A stretch of 17,078 nt of DNA from CAYMDD01 sp964409675. GTDB lineage: Bacteria; Pseudomonadota; Alphaproteobacteria; Rickettsiales; SXRF01. The notes below the pieces were generated by a model that saw only the letters and a list, made by a program, of their open reading frames with translations, had not been told where the DNA came from and did no database searches. How positions within the stretch are numbered: position 1 is the stretch's first letter; the number at the start of each line of letters is the position of its first letter. The position numbers were made by a program, and so were the translations under genes. Of the stretch, positions 1 to 6,955 are shown piece after piece. The stretch covers positions 1 through 17,078 of the forward strand of contig CAYPEF010000040.1 of NCBI GenBank assembly GCA_964409675.1, in the 5' to 3' direction.

Positions 1-91
1 CTCCCATTGAAAATATCTTCCGTTTTTGGCTTCAGGGGACTTGAGTAATTTTCCTATCCCTTGTAAAACCTCAAGGAATTGCACCAAGCGG

Positions 92-119
92 TTCGAAGTT
101 TTTCCGCGCTGGTGCACCA
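92..119. repeat. Left copy of a 28-bp direct repeat flanking the ACT-domain gene
   Basis: This stretch matches 685-712 at 25 of 28 positions; the last 16 bases, CCGCGCTGGTGCACCA, are identical. It contains a perfect 10-bp palindrome, TGGTGCACCA (110-119). The two copies lie in the same orientation on either side of the ACT-domain gene. Similarity may resume beyond the repeat: GGTTCGAGTCCG at 146-157 resembles GGTTAGATCTCCG at 714-726, as if the right copy had lost the two hairpins found at 117-147. That such repeats mark a mobile cassette is inference. Confidence 0.6.
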
Positions 120-166
120 CTTCGGAAGTGGCCGTTTGTAAAAACGGTTCGAGTCCGCTCCAGCCA
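108..166 (+). other. tRNA-like segment lacking a D arm (possible tRNA remnant or structured repeat)
   Basis: The segment contains a T-arm-like GGTTCGAGTCC motif whose loop TTCGAGT (148-154) is flanked by AACGG and CCGCT, pairing at four of five positions. It also has an anticodon-arm-like hairpin CCAC-TTCGGAA-GTGG with a 7-base loop (117-131), whose central triplet would be CGG. GCTGG (108-112) can pair with CCAGC (160-164), closing the structure just before CA. No D arm and no 7-bp acceptor stem are visible, so this is not a functional canonical tRNA. It could be a decayed tRNA, the 3' tRNA piece left at an integration site, or a chance fold in a repeat element. Confidence 0.3.
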
Positions 167-257
167 AAGACTTAGCTCTGGTTCTAAATTTCCGGTACCC
201 AATTTGCATGGATTAGGATAGAAATTAGGCAAATCAAATAGATAAGCGATTCTAACT

Positions 258-638
258 ATGCCTGACATAAATCTGCAAATTACGCCTTGGAAACTTGCTG
301 TATGCAAACTTACGGCTGAGCAATTGCCTGCATGGTCACAGCCTTCTCACTTTCTAAGCTACACTAAAACTACAGATGAATATTCTTTGGTTTGCGAAGC
401 GCACTATGTTCCCAAAGAAATAAAAGCTGAAACCGGTTGGGATTGCATTAAGGTCGAAGGCGTGCTGGATTTCTCTTTAATAGGTATTATTGCCGGAATT
501 ACGGCAATTCTTGCGGCAGAAAAGATTAGCGTATTTGTCGTTTCTACTCACGATACCGACTATTTACTAATCAAAGAGGAAAAGGCGAGGCAAGCTGTTC
601 AAGCATTGAAATCAAGCGGCTATAACTTTGTGAATTGA
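258..638 (+). CDS. ACT domain-containing protein (small amino-acid-binding regulator type)
   Basis: The 126-residue protein resembles the family of short stand-alone ACT-domain proteins related to the CASTOR/aspartokinase-like ACT fold. It begins with a hydrophobic core strand (LAVCKLTAEQLPAW), has a Trp-Asp-Cys-Ile-Lys-Val-Glu-Gly segment near residues 70-78, then FSLIGIIAGITAILAAEKISVFVVSTHDTDY, the typical ACT helix with a following strand, and ends in a short strand after EKARQAVQAL. ACT domains usually bind small ligands such as amino acids; the ligand here is unknown. The ATG at 258 has no good Shine-Dalgarno sequence before it. The gene is AT-richer than its neighbours and lies between two copies of a 28-bp repeat, which suggests separate acquisition. 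It stands alone, with no operon partner close upstream, and the next gene starts about 100 bp downstream. Confidence 0.75.
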   Translation: MPDINLQITPWKLAVCKLTAEQLPAWSQPSHFLSYTKTTDEYSLVCEAHYVPKEIKAETGWDCIKVEGVLDFSLIGIIAGITAILAAEKISVFVVSTHDTDYLLIKEEKARQAVQALKSSGYNFVN

Positions 639-684
639 TAAACTTCCCCATTCTTCCAAAACGCTGATAAACTCTAAAACCCGA

Positions 685-712
685 TTCAAACTTTCTCCGC
701 GCTGGTGCACCA
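685..712. repeat. Right copy of the 28-bp direct repeat flanking the ACT-domain gene
   Basis: This is the second copy of the repeat at 92-119, differing at three positions in its first half. It includes the same TGGTGCACCA palindrome (703-712) and lies 46 bp after the ACT gene stop and 29 bp before the next start codon, so it could also affect transcription between the two genes. Confidence 0.6.
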
Positions 713-741
713 TGGTTAGATCTCCGAATATATAAACAGCG

Positions 742-1230
742 ATGACTATGCATAAGAACACGATCTGCCTATGGTATAACAATGACGCTGAGGAAGCCGC
801 GCGTTTTTATGCACGAACCTTCCCTGACAGCACAGTGGGCGCGGTGTTCCGTGCGCCGGCGGATTTTCCGGGCGGCAAGGAGGGCGATGTGCTGACGGTT
901 GAATTTACCGTATGCGGCGTGCCGTGCATCGGGCTGAACGGCGGCGATGCGTTTAAGCACAACGAAGCATTTTCTTTTCAGATAGCCACCAATGATCAGG
1001 CGGAGACCGACCGTTACTGGAATGCGATTATCGGCAACGGCGGCGCGGAAAGCGCATGCGGCTGGTGCATGGATAAATGGGGGCTCTCATGGCAGATTAC
1101 GCCGCGCGTCCTCACCGAGGCGCTGGCCAAAGGCGGCGACGCGGCAAGACGTGCATTCGAGGCAATGCTTACCATGGATAAAATAGACATTGCCAGGATT
1201 GAAGCAGCTGTACGCGGCGAAAGCGCCTGA
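742..1230 (+). CDS. VOC family protein, PhnB/3-demethylubiquinone methyltransferase-like fold
   Basis: The 162-residue protein matches the PhnB-like branch of the vicinal oxygen chelate superfamily (often named 3-dmu-9_3-mt domain, although methyltransferase activity is not expected). Landmarks are LWYNNDAEEAARFYARTFPDS near the N-terminus (the conserved W-Y-N...A-x-F-Y entry motif), FTVCGVPCIGLNGGDAFKHNEAFSFQI in the middle, and a GGAE...CGWCMDKWGLSWQITP segment followed by a C-terminal helix with a repeated AMLTMDKIDIARIEAA pattern. The reaction is unknown; members occur in bacteria as small dimeric proteins, some linked to antibiotic resistance or phosphonate loci, neither visible here. 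The ATG at 742 and that at 748 are both possible starts; neither has a clear ribosome-binding site. It lies 55-70 bp before the amidase gene and may be cotranscribed with it. Confidence 0.85.
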   Translation: MTMHKNTICLWYNNDAEEAARFYARTFPDSTVGAVFRAPADFPGGKEGDVLTVEFTVCGVPCIGLNGGDAFKHNEAFSFQIATNDQAETDRYWNAIIGNGGAESACGWCMDKWGLSWQITPRVLTEALAKGGDAARRAFEAMLTMDKIDIARIEAAVRGESA

Positions 1231-1297
1231 AGCATATAGCTGGTCATAGATTGATACTATCGCAGTTCGTGTTCATGCGTGTATAGTGCAAGATACT

Positions 1298-2179
1298 ATG
1301 CAAAGACGAGCGTATATCCTACGAACGGCATTATGCCTGGGCTGCATGATCGGCGCCATCTGGACGATATGGCTTACTGGCACCCAATGGCAAGAAGCCC
1401 AAAACCGGATTGCCAGTTTTGCCCGCACGGCGCTTGACCCCGAATACAGAAACGCCGCCTGGCACGCCAGGAAGCTTCCTTCGCCAAATTACAGCAGCCG
1501 CAACGGGTTGCCGATTCGCTTTATTATCCTGCATTACACGGCTTCCACCCGCGGCATACACGGGTCGCTGAGATGGTTTTTAAGCCCGAAATCCAAAGCC
1601 AGCGTGCATTACGTAATTACAGCGGCAGGAAGCACCATGCAACTGGTGCCGGAGGAGAAAGCGGCCTGGCATGCCGGCGCAAGCGGCTGGCTGGGAACGA
1701 CCAGCATCAATGAAATGTCCATCGGGATCGAGCTGGAAAATTCCGGTTATGACCCCTACCCCCGACGCCAGATGAATGCGTTGATAAAGCTGATGCGCGA
1801 TATATTAAGCCGTCATCCGGTGGAGCCGCGCAATATCCTCGGGCATTCGGACGTGCAGCCATTGTTTAAAAACGATCCGGGAGAATTTTTCGACTGGGCG
1901 TATCTCTCCCGGCATGGAATCGGCTTGTGGCCGGAGGTTCCGGCGGTAGAAAATATCCCCTTACTCGCCCCATCCGATAGCGGCGAACAGGTGATCCTTC
2001 TGCAGCGGCGGCTGACTGCTTACGGATATTTCCTGCCCGAAACCGGAACGTTCGACGAGCTGACTTACCGAGTGGTGGTGGCATTTCAGCGCCATTTCCG
2101 CCCCGAACGCATTACCGGCCGGTGGGATGCCGACTGCGATACCCGCCTGGAATGGCTTCTGAACCATATTCAGCCCTGA
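1298..2179 (+). CDS. Membrane-anchored N-acetylmuramoyl-L-alanine amidase (AmpD/Amidase_2) with peptidoglycan-binding domain
   Basis: The predicted enzyme cleaves the amide bond between N-acetylmuramic acid and the peptide stem. Numbering from ATG 1298, residues 7-30 form an uncleaved-looking hydrophobic anchor (LRTALCLGCMIGAIWTIWL). The Amidase_2 domain spans about 70-205: zinc-ligand His79 in ILHYTAS, VHYVI, AWHAGASGW, SIGIELEN, then His183 in LGHSDV and a Lys-Asn-Asp-Pro-Gly motif (191-195) with Asp193 as the likely third ligand. A C-terminal PG_binding_1 domain follows (about 230-275: VILLQRRLTAYGYF...VVVAFQRHF). This architecture resembles anchored, periplasmic AmiD-type rather than cytoplasmic AmpD. 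An in-frame GTG at 1286 adds four residues; neither start has a good Shine-Dalgarno sequence. The gene is convergent with the transglycosylase gene, 9 bp away, so the two peptidoglycan genes are neighbours but not cotranscribed. Confidence 0.9.
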   Translation: MQRRAYILRTALCLGCMIGAIWTIWLTGTQWQEAQNRIASFARTALDPEYRNAAWHARKLPSPNYSSRNGLPIRFIILHYTASTRGIHGSLRWFLSPKSKASVHYVITAAGSTMQLVPEEKAAWHAGASGWLGTTSINEMSIGIELENSGYDPYPRRQMNALIKLMRDILSRHPVEPRNILGHSDVQPLFKNDPGEFFDWAYLSRHGIGLWPEVPAVENIPLLAPSDSGEQVILLQRRLTAYGYFLPETGTFDELTYRVVVAFQRHFRPERITGRWDADCDTRLEWLLNHIQP

Positions 2180-2188
2180 GGCACAATA

Positions 2189-3178
2189 TCATGGCGCAGT
2201 TGTAGGAGAAGCAAGATTGCGCGGTATAGATGATACGAGCGTCCATGACTCAGCACTGGCACTGCGCCAGAAGCGCTTCTGCTGCATCGGCGAAATATCG
2301 TTTATTTCCGGCGGCGGCTCCGTAAGGCCGAATTGCATCGGCGCAAAGCGCTGCAGCAGTAAGGCGGCCTGAACGGGCGAGATGAATTCTGTATCGGGGA
2401 TTTTCCCTAATTGCCGCAGGTAAAACTGCGTGTTCCAGTATTTAAAAAGCACCATGCTCATTTGCCGCTGCATCGGGGTTAGATTACCTTCTTTAAGCAT
2501 AGCATAATAGCGTTCTGGTGCGGAGATCAGTGCAACAAGAAACATTGCCTCCGCTTCCGTTATATCTTTCAGCGTTTTATGAAAATAGAACTGCGCTCCC
2601 TGATTCATCCCATATAGATTAGGCGCCATCTGCACTATAGAGACATAGAGGCTGAAAATTTCCTGCTTGGTGAAATTCCGCTCCATCTTGAACGCATAGA
2701 TCATTTCCACATATTTACGCCACCAGTTGCGCTCCGGCGTGAGAAAAACATTCTTAACGAGCTGCTGGGTAAGCGTACTAGCGCCGTAAAGCTTCTTGCG
2801 ATGATTGTAATAATGCTTCAGAGCATAGAGAATGCCATAGGGGTTGACCCCCTTATGGCTGAAAAACATCCGGTCTTCCGTGGCCGTAATTCCAATGATC
2901 AATGAAGACGGCAGTTCGTCAAACGGAATGTAACTATCGGAAGCAATCCCAGCATAGCGTACCGCCCCAGCCCCGTAAGGGGAATATGCCATACTGGTGC
3001 GCAGCTTCTCTACCGGTGCTTCTATATAAAGATACGAAGCATGCACCGCCATAAGCAGAAATACAGCGCAGAGAATAAATACGGAATATCTTATCCGTTT
3101 AGTAAAGCAAGATGCGCCGACAGTCGGATTGTCAGCATCGCATTTGTAAATACTTCCCGCCCTTCCTTTCAGGTTCAT
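2189..3178 (-). CDS. Monofunctional peptidoglycan glycosyltransferase (GT51)
   Basis: The 329-residue protein carries a GT51 (class A PBP transglycosylase) domain and no transpeptidase domain. It has a short basic cytoplasmic start, one transmembrane segment at about 31-50, then the catalytic domain: TEDRMFFSHKG with catalytic Glu101, GASTLTQQLVKN at about 132-143, KMERNFTKQEIFSLYV, and ITEAEAMFLVALISAPERYY near 206-225. The enzyme polymerises lipid II into glycan strands at the outer face of the inner membrane. At 329 residues it is longer than typical MtgA proteins (about 240), with a C-terminal extension of about 90 residues that I do not recognise. The spacing motif after the third block (QMAPNLYGMNQGAQFYF) is divergent from the common FGxGxYGI consensus. 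It lies 15 bp downstream of the YHYH gene, likely in the same transcript. No ribosome-binding site is evident. Confidence 0.88.
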   Translation of the reverse strand: MNLKGRAGSIYKCDADNPTVGASCFTKRIRYSVFILCAVFLLMAVHASYLYIEAPVEKLRTSMAYSPYGAGAVRYAGIASDSYIPFDELPSSLIIGITATEDRMFFSHKGVNPYGILYALKHYYNHRKKLYGASTLTQQLVKNVFLTPERNWWRKYVEMIYAFKMERNFTKQEIFSLYVSIVQMAPNLYGMNQGAQFYFHKTLKDITEAEAMFLVALISAPERYYAMLKEGNLTPMQRQMSMVLFKYWNTQFYLRQLGKIPDTEFISPVQAALLLQRFAPMQFGLTEPPPEINDISPMQQKRFWRSASAESWTLVSSIPRNLASPTTAP

Positions 3179-3193
3179 ATCTGCACTATGCTT

Positions 3194-4144
3194 TTACCGC
3201 TCTACGGTAGCTGGCGGCAATGTCACGCCCCGCGGGCCGATAGGAACCACCCGCCAGCGCACTGGCTGCTTCTGCTGCGGCGCAGATAATTGCAGGTGAG
3301 CAGGCGTTCCCGCAAAACAGCCAAGCGAATAGGGGTATTCCGCCGTGAAGTGGTAATGGTACATCGTTTTCATCTTGCCATCCCATAGGATGGCATGGGT
3401 ATGGCCGTGGCAGGCGTCGAGATTGGCGTTGCTCAGCCTTTCGCCGTCTTCTCCCATTGGGCCGTAGATACCGAATCCGTCGAGCGCGTAGCCGACCAGA
3501 TCACTGTGCATGCCGTGCCTGCCCGCTTCATCGGTGAAGCATTCGCTCCAGGCGTGGTAATGATATTCGCCGCGCGGCGCCGGGTGGCCGCCGCAGTGGT
3601 CCAGCGCTTCATGCGCCGGGGCGTCATGGCCCTTGGCGTCGAGCGCGCTGAATAGCGGCGCCCCCGTCAGCATGATACCGATAGCCCCCATGGGCAGGCA
3701 AGACGGGTCCTGCGCTTCCTGCGGGTTCAGCGGCAGGCGCCATAATATACCTTGTTCGGCGATAGTATTTGGATTCGGGTCATATGCGTATGCAGGTTCA
3801 ATGGTGCTTACAGGAAACTCGCCGGTTGCATGGCCGGGGAATCCGTTGGAGGCGATAATGCGCGTGTTTTGTTCGAGTCGCATGTCAAACATAGCCGTTG
3901 GCCAGATAACATTGCCCTGTATCACAGGCTTCGCATCGGGTTTCCAGTCCGCCCCAACTATCCACGGACCATTTGCCGCAGGCCCGCCCCTGCCGAATGA
4001 GGACTGGCAGGCAAAGACATGATCCTGTTTCGGTTCGGCGGATATTTTACCGTCTCCCAGCGGCAGCGTATCGGCATATGCCATGCCAGCGGAAGCCGTG
4101 AATAACATGTGGAAAGCCGTAATGTATGTAAGTATTGCACGCAT
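3194..4144 (-). CDS. Secreted YHYH-domain protein
   Basis: The start was set at ATG 4144, because it gives a clean signal peptide (MRAILTYITAFHMLFTASAG, cleavage near AYA) and is preceded by AGGAAG; an in-frame GTG at 4171 would add nine residues. The mature protein shows the His-rich YHYH signature twice: GEYHYHAWSECF in the centre and TMYHYHFTAEYPYSLGCF near the C-terminus, with HCGGHPAPRG and CHGHTHAILWDGK between. Several Cys residues suit the periplasm. YHYH proteins are of unknown biochemical role; the clustered His residues suggest metal binding, which is inference. Also notable is the LVGYALDGFGIYGPMG stretch, typical of the family. It lies 69 bp downstream of pyrF and 15 bp upstream of the transglycosylase, so it probably belongs to the tail of the same operon. 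Confidence 0.82.
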   Translation of the reverse strand: MRAILTYITAFHMLFTASAGMAYADTLPLGDGKISAEPKQDHVFACQSSFGRGGPAANGPWIVGADWKPDAKPVIQGNVIWPTAMFDMRLEQNTRIIASNGFPGHATGEFPVSTIEPAYAYDPNPNTIAEQGILWRLPLNPQEAQDPSCLPMGAIGIMLTGAPLFSALDAKGHDAPAHEALDHCGGHPAPRGEYHYHAWSECFTDEAGRHGMHSDLVGYALDGFGIYGPMGEDGERLSNANLDACHGHTHAILWDGKMKTMYHYHFTAEYPYSLGCFAGTPAHLQLSAPQQKQPVRWRVVPIGPRGVTLPPATVER

Positions 4145-4213
4145 CGCTTCCTGCCCTGCCAATTGGTTCACCTGTAGCGGGCCATGCCGGATGCAGCCGG
4201 ATAATGTAGCCGC

Positions 4214-4930
4214 TTATTCCTGCGCACGCCCCAGCGACGAGACGATTTCCCTTGCCGCCAGCCGGGGCTGGGGAGACTGCGTAATCGGCCGCCCGATGAC
4301 TAAATAATCCGCGCCAAGCGCCAACGCCTCCGCCGGGCTCATGGTGCGCTTCTGATCGCCCGCATCGCTGCCCGCCGGGCGGATGCCGGGAACTACCAGC
4401 GTGAAATCGGGCCCGCATTGCTTGCGAAGCAGCGCTATTTCGTGCGGCGAGCAGACCACGCCGTCCAGCTCTGCTTTCTGCGCCAGTTCCGCCATGCGCT
4501 TTACCTGATCGGATACATAGCCGGATATGCCTAACGCCGGCATATCGTCATTGGAGAGGCTGGTCAGCACCGTTACTCCTACGATCAGCGGACGTTTGCT
4601 TTTCCCGTATTCAGCCTGAAGCGTAGCCTCGGCGGCAGCCTTCATCATGCCGTACCCACCTATGGTATGCACGGTCATCATGAATACCGGCAGGCTGCGC
4701 GCGGATGCAATGGCGCCCGCAACCGTGTTGGGAATATCATGGAATTTAAGATCAAGAAACACCGGCGCGCCGCTTTGCGCCACCTTATGCACGCCCTCGG
4801 GGCCATTGGCTGTGAAAAATTCCAGCCCTAGCTTCACCGCTCCCACTTCCGGGCGAAGCTCTGCTGCAAGGCGCGCCGCTTCATTGGCGTCTTTGGTATC
4901 GAGCGCGCAGATGACGGGGTTAGGCGGCAT
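4214..4930 (-). CDS. pyrF: Orotidine 5'-phosphate decarboxylase
   Basis: PyrF converts orotidine monophosphate to UMP, the last step of de novo UMP synthesis, in the cytoplasm. The 238-residue product matches the usual bacterial length. It starts at ATG 4930 (MPPNPVICALDTKD); the open frame runs further upstream inside pyrC but encodes no family sequence there. Motifs seen are the substrate-site Asp in ALDTKD, VKLGLEFF, the catalytic FLDLKFHDIPNT (Asp-x-Lys-x-x-Asp), VVPGIRPAGSDAGDQKR and LVIGRPITQS, which binds the phosphate. Its first 11 bp overlap the end of pyrC, which argues for translational coupling. Context, with pyrC and pyrB upstream, supports the call. Confidence 0.96.
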   Translation of the reverse strand: MPPNPVICALDTKDANEAARLAAELRPEVGAVKLGLEFFTANGPEGVHKVAQSGAPVFLDLKFHDIPNTVAGAIASARSLPVFMMTVHTIGGYGMMKAAAEATLQAEYGKSKRPLIVGVTVLTSLSNDDMPALGISGYVSDQVKRMAELAQKAELDGVVCSPHEIALLRKQCGPDFTLVVPGIRPAGSDAGDQKRTMSPAEALALGADYLVIGRPITQSPQPRLAAREIVSSLGRAQE

Positions 4931-6272
4931 TGTTCTTGCCGAGCGCATAGACCGTGCTGCCGCGCACCACCGTGCGCACCGCCCTTCCCTTGACGGGATA
5001 ATGATCGAACGGTGAATTCTTCGATTTACTGACGAATTCTTCCGGCTCGATATCCCATGCATAATCAAGGTCGATCACGCATAAATCGGCCACTGCGCCC
5101 TTGCGCAGGCGGCCCACGGGAAGGCGGATGATGTCGGCGGGTTTATAGGTCATCGCGCCCAGCACTTCGCGCAGCGGCATGATCTTCTGGTGATAGAGCG
5201 CAAGCGACAGCGGAAGCATGGTCTCCAGTCCCACGATGCCAAACGCCGCCGAGGTGAGCGGCACGCGCTTGCTTTCCTGGTCGTGCGGCGCATGGTCGGT
5301 GGCGATGGCGTCGATGGTGCCGTCGCGCAAGCCTTCAATCACTGCCTGACGGTCGATCTCGGCGCGCAGCGGCGGGTTCATCTTGGCGAAGGTGCGATAT
5401 TCCATCACCGCTTCGTCGGTGAGCATGAAATGGTGCGGCGCGGCTTCGCAGGTAACGCGGATACCGCGCGCCTTGGCGCGTCGCACGGCGTCGATGGCTT
5501 CATGGGTGGAGATGTGCAGCACGTGGTAATGCCCGCCGGTCAGTTCTGCGAGCGTAATGTCGCGCTCCACGATCACCGATTCGGATGCGTTAGGGATACC
5601 GGGCACTCCCAAATGCGCCGATACCTTTCCTTCGTTCATGCAGCCGCCGGCGGAGAGATTTAAATCCTCAGCATGCTGCGCGATGGGAACATCCAGCATT
5701 TTGGAATAGGCGAGCGCCTTGCGCATGACGCCGGAATTCATCACTGGCAGCCCATCATCGGTGAAACCGAGCGCGCCGGCTTCCTTCAGCAATCCCATCT
5801 CGGTGATTTCCGCGCCCTTCATGCCTTTGGTGATGCAACCATAAGGATATACGTTGATGTAGGCCGTCTCCCGCGCGCGGCGCTCGATGAAGGCCACCAC
5901 CGATACATCATCAATCACCGGCTTGGTGTTGGGCATGCAAACAACGGTGGTTACGCCGCCGACTGCCGCCGAGCGTGAGCCAGTGGCGATGGTTTCCTTA
6001 TGCTCCTGCCCCGGTTCGCGGAAATGAACCTGGATGTCAAGCAGCCCCGGGCAGAGCACATGGCCCCCGCAATCCACCACCTCAATGCCTTCCGGCACGC
6101 CTTCACGAAACAACGCCGGTCCGAGATCGGCGATCACGCCGCCATCGGTCAGCAGCGCGCCTTTTTCATCGAGACCGGTTTCCGGATCGATCAGCCGCGC
6201 ATTGATATAGGCGGTTTTTTGGCCGGGGGATTTTTGCTTGGGGAGGGAAAAATGTTGCTGCGGGTTATTCAT
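4920..6272 (-). CDS. pyrC: Dihydroorotase, class I, with a Gln in place of the first metal-binding His
   Basis: PyrC cyclises carbamoyl-aspartate to dihydroorotate. The 450-residue protein is an amidohydrolase-fold class I enzyme. The usual D-x-H-x-H-x-REPG entry motif reads D-I-Q-V-H-F-R-E-P-G here, with Gln81 instead of the first His and His83 retained. Other metal or substrate residues are present: MPNTKP (113-118), Asp172/173 in FTDDG, His200 in QHAED, His253 in LHIS, Asn299 in KMNPPLR and Asp326 in ATDHAPH. From memory, other bacterial dihydroorotases carry a QVHFREPG form, so activity is likely, but this should be checked. Its start overlaps the phosphatase stop as ATGA (4 bp), and its end overlaps pyrF by 11 bp. 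The first 18 residues form a polar extension. Confidence 0.95.
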   Translation of the reverse strand: MNNPQQHFSLPKQKSPGQKTAYINARLIDPETGLDEKGALLTDGGVIADLGPALFREGVPEGIEVVDCGGHVLCPGLLDIQVHFREPGQEHKETIATGSRSAAVGGVTTVVCMPNTKPVIDDVSVVAFIERRARETAYINVYPYGCITKGMKGAEITEMGLLKEAGALGFTDDGLPVMNSGVMRKALAYSKMLDVPIAQHAEDLNLSAGGCMNEGKVSAHLGVPGIPNASESVIVERDITLAELTGGHYHVLHISTHEAIDAVRRAKARGIRVTCEAAPHHFMLTDEAVMEYRTFAKMNPPLRAEIDRQAVIEGLRDGTIDAIATDHAPHDQESKRVPLTSAAFGIVGLETMLPLSLALYHQKIMPLREVLGAMTYKPADIIRLPVGRLRKGAVADLCVIDLDYAWDIEPEEFVSKSKNSPFDHYPVKGRAVRTVVRGSTVYALGKNNAA

Positions 6273-6955
6273 GGTAATGCACTTTGCTGTAGTTCCTGTT
6301 TGGCTGCGTTCACATCGCGCTGGAATTCGGCGCTTTGCATCATGCTTCCGAGTATCAGCAGCGCCATTTCCTTCCCGGCTTTCACGTCGTGCGGGTAATG
6401 CATGCCCACCAGCACGCGGTGCTGCGCGATTTTCTCCGCCTGCAGCAAAAACACCTGACGCTTTTGCGGCAGCGCCAGCGAAAGCACATAGGCCAAGACG
6501 AAGCTTCCGGCAGTGTGGCCGCTTGGGTAGGCGGGATTGTCATGCGCGTCGATCAATGCCTTTACCCGGGAATCCATCAGGTATGGGCGTTTTGTATTCC
6601 AGTAATTCTTCGCCTGCTTTACCACACCGCGTGACGTTGCCTCCGCCCGCTCAAGCAACCTATATAACGCGGGATAGGCGCTGCGGGTAAGCGCAGGCAC
6701 GGCTTCGGCCACCATTTCCGGCGTCAAATGACGCTCTGCCGCTGCTTCTTTCAGTGCCGCCGGGTCGGCATGCTGCTGCAGGGCCAGAATGGTGTCGATG
6801 TCCTGTTTCCAGATATCGCTGGCGGGCGCGGGCGGCGGGCTTAGCAGGGTCGGCGGCAGGACAGCGGGGTCGAAATAGGTTTGCGCCCCAGCCAGCGGTG
6901 CGATCACCAGCCACAGCACCAGCGCCGCGCCGAAGCGTTTTGTAGCCCCGCTCAT
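6269..6955 (-). CDS. Secreted PAP2-superfamily phosphatase, class A non-specific acid phosphatase-like
   Basis: The 228-residue protein starts with a signal peptide (about residues 1-24, ending GAQ), so it should act in the periplasm. The catalytic tripartite motif is visible: K-x6-R-P at Lys116 to Pro124 (KNYWNTKRP), PSGHT at 144-148, and the H-R-x5-H-x3-D block at 179-190 (HRVLVGMHYPHD). In most relatives the third block begins Ser-Arg; here it begins His-Arg. The overall layout matches bacterial class A acid phosphatases (PhoN-like), which hydrolyse phosphomonoesters including nucleotides. It overlaps pyrB upstream and pyrC downstream by ATGA each, so it is wired into the pyrimidine operon. 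Whether it supplies nucleosides or phosphate, or is simply carried along, cannot be told from the sequence. Confidence 0.88.
   Translation of the reverse strand: MSGATKRFGAALVLWLVIAPLAGAQTYFDPAVLPPTLLSPPPAPASDIWKQDIDTILALQQHADPAALKEAAAERHLTPEMVAEAVPALTRSAYPALYRLLERAEATSRGVVKQAKNYWNTKRPYLMDSRVKALIDAHDNPAYPSGHTAGSFVLAYVLSLALPQKRQVFLLQAEKIAQHRVLVGMHYPHDVKAGKEMALLILGSMMQSAEFQRDVNAAKQELQQSALP

Noticed and set aside
108..166. A complete functional tRNA gene
   Set aside because: No D arm and no 7-bp acceptor stem could be built; reported only as tRNA-like.
71..307. 78-residue minus-strand frame over the tRNA-like segment
   Set aside because: Its peptide is the translation of the structured repeat, and it overlaps the ACT gene start; no independent coding support.
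5190..5663. 157-residue plus-strand open frame opposite pyrC
   Set aside because: It lies entirely antisense to a clear dihydroorotase and its product has the Arg/His-rich composition of a shadow frame in GC-rich DNA.
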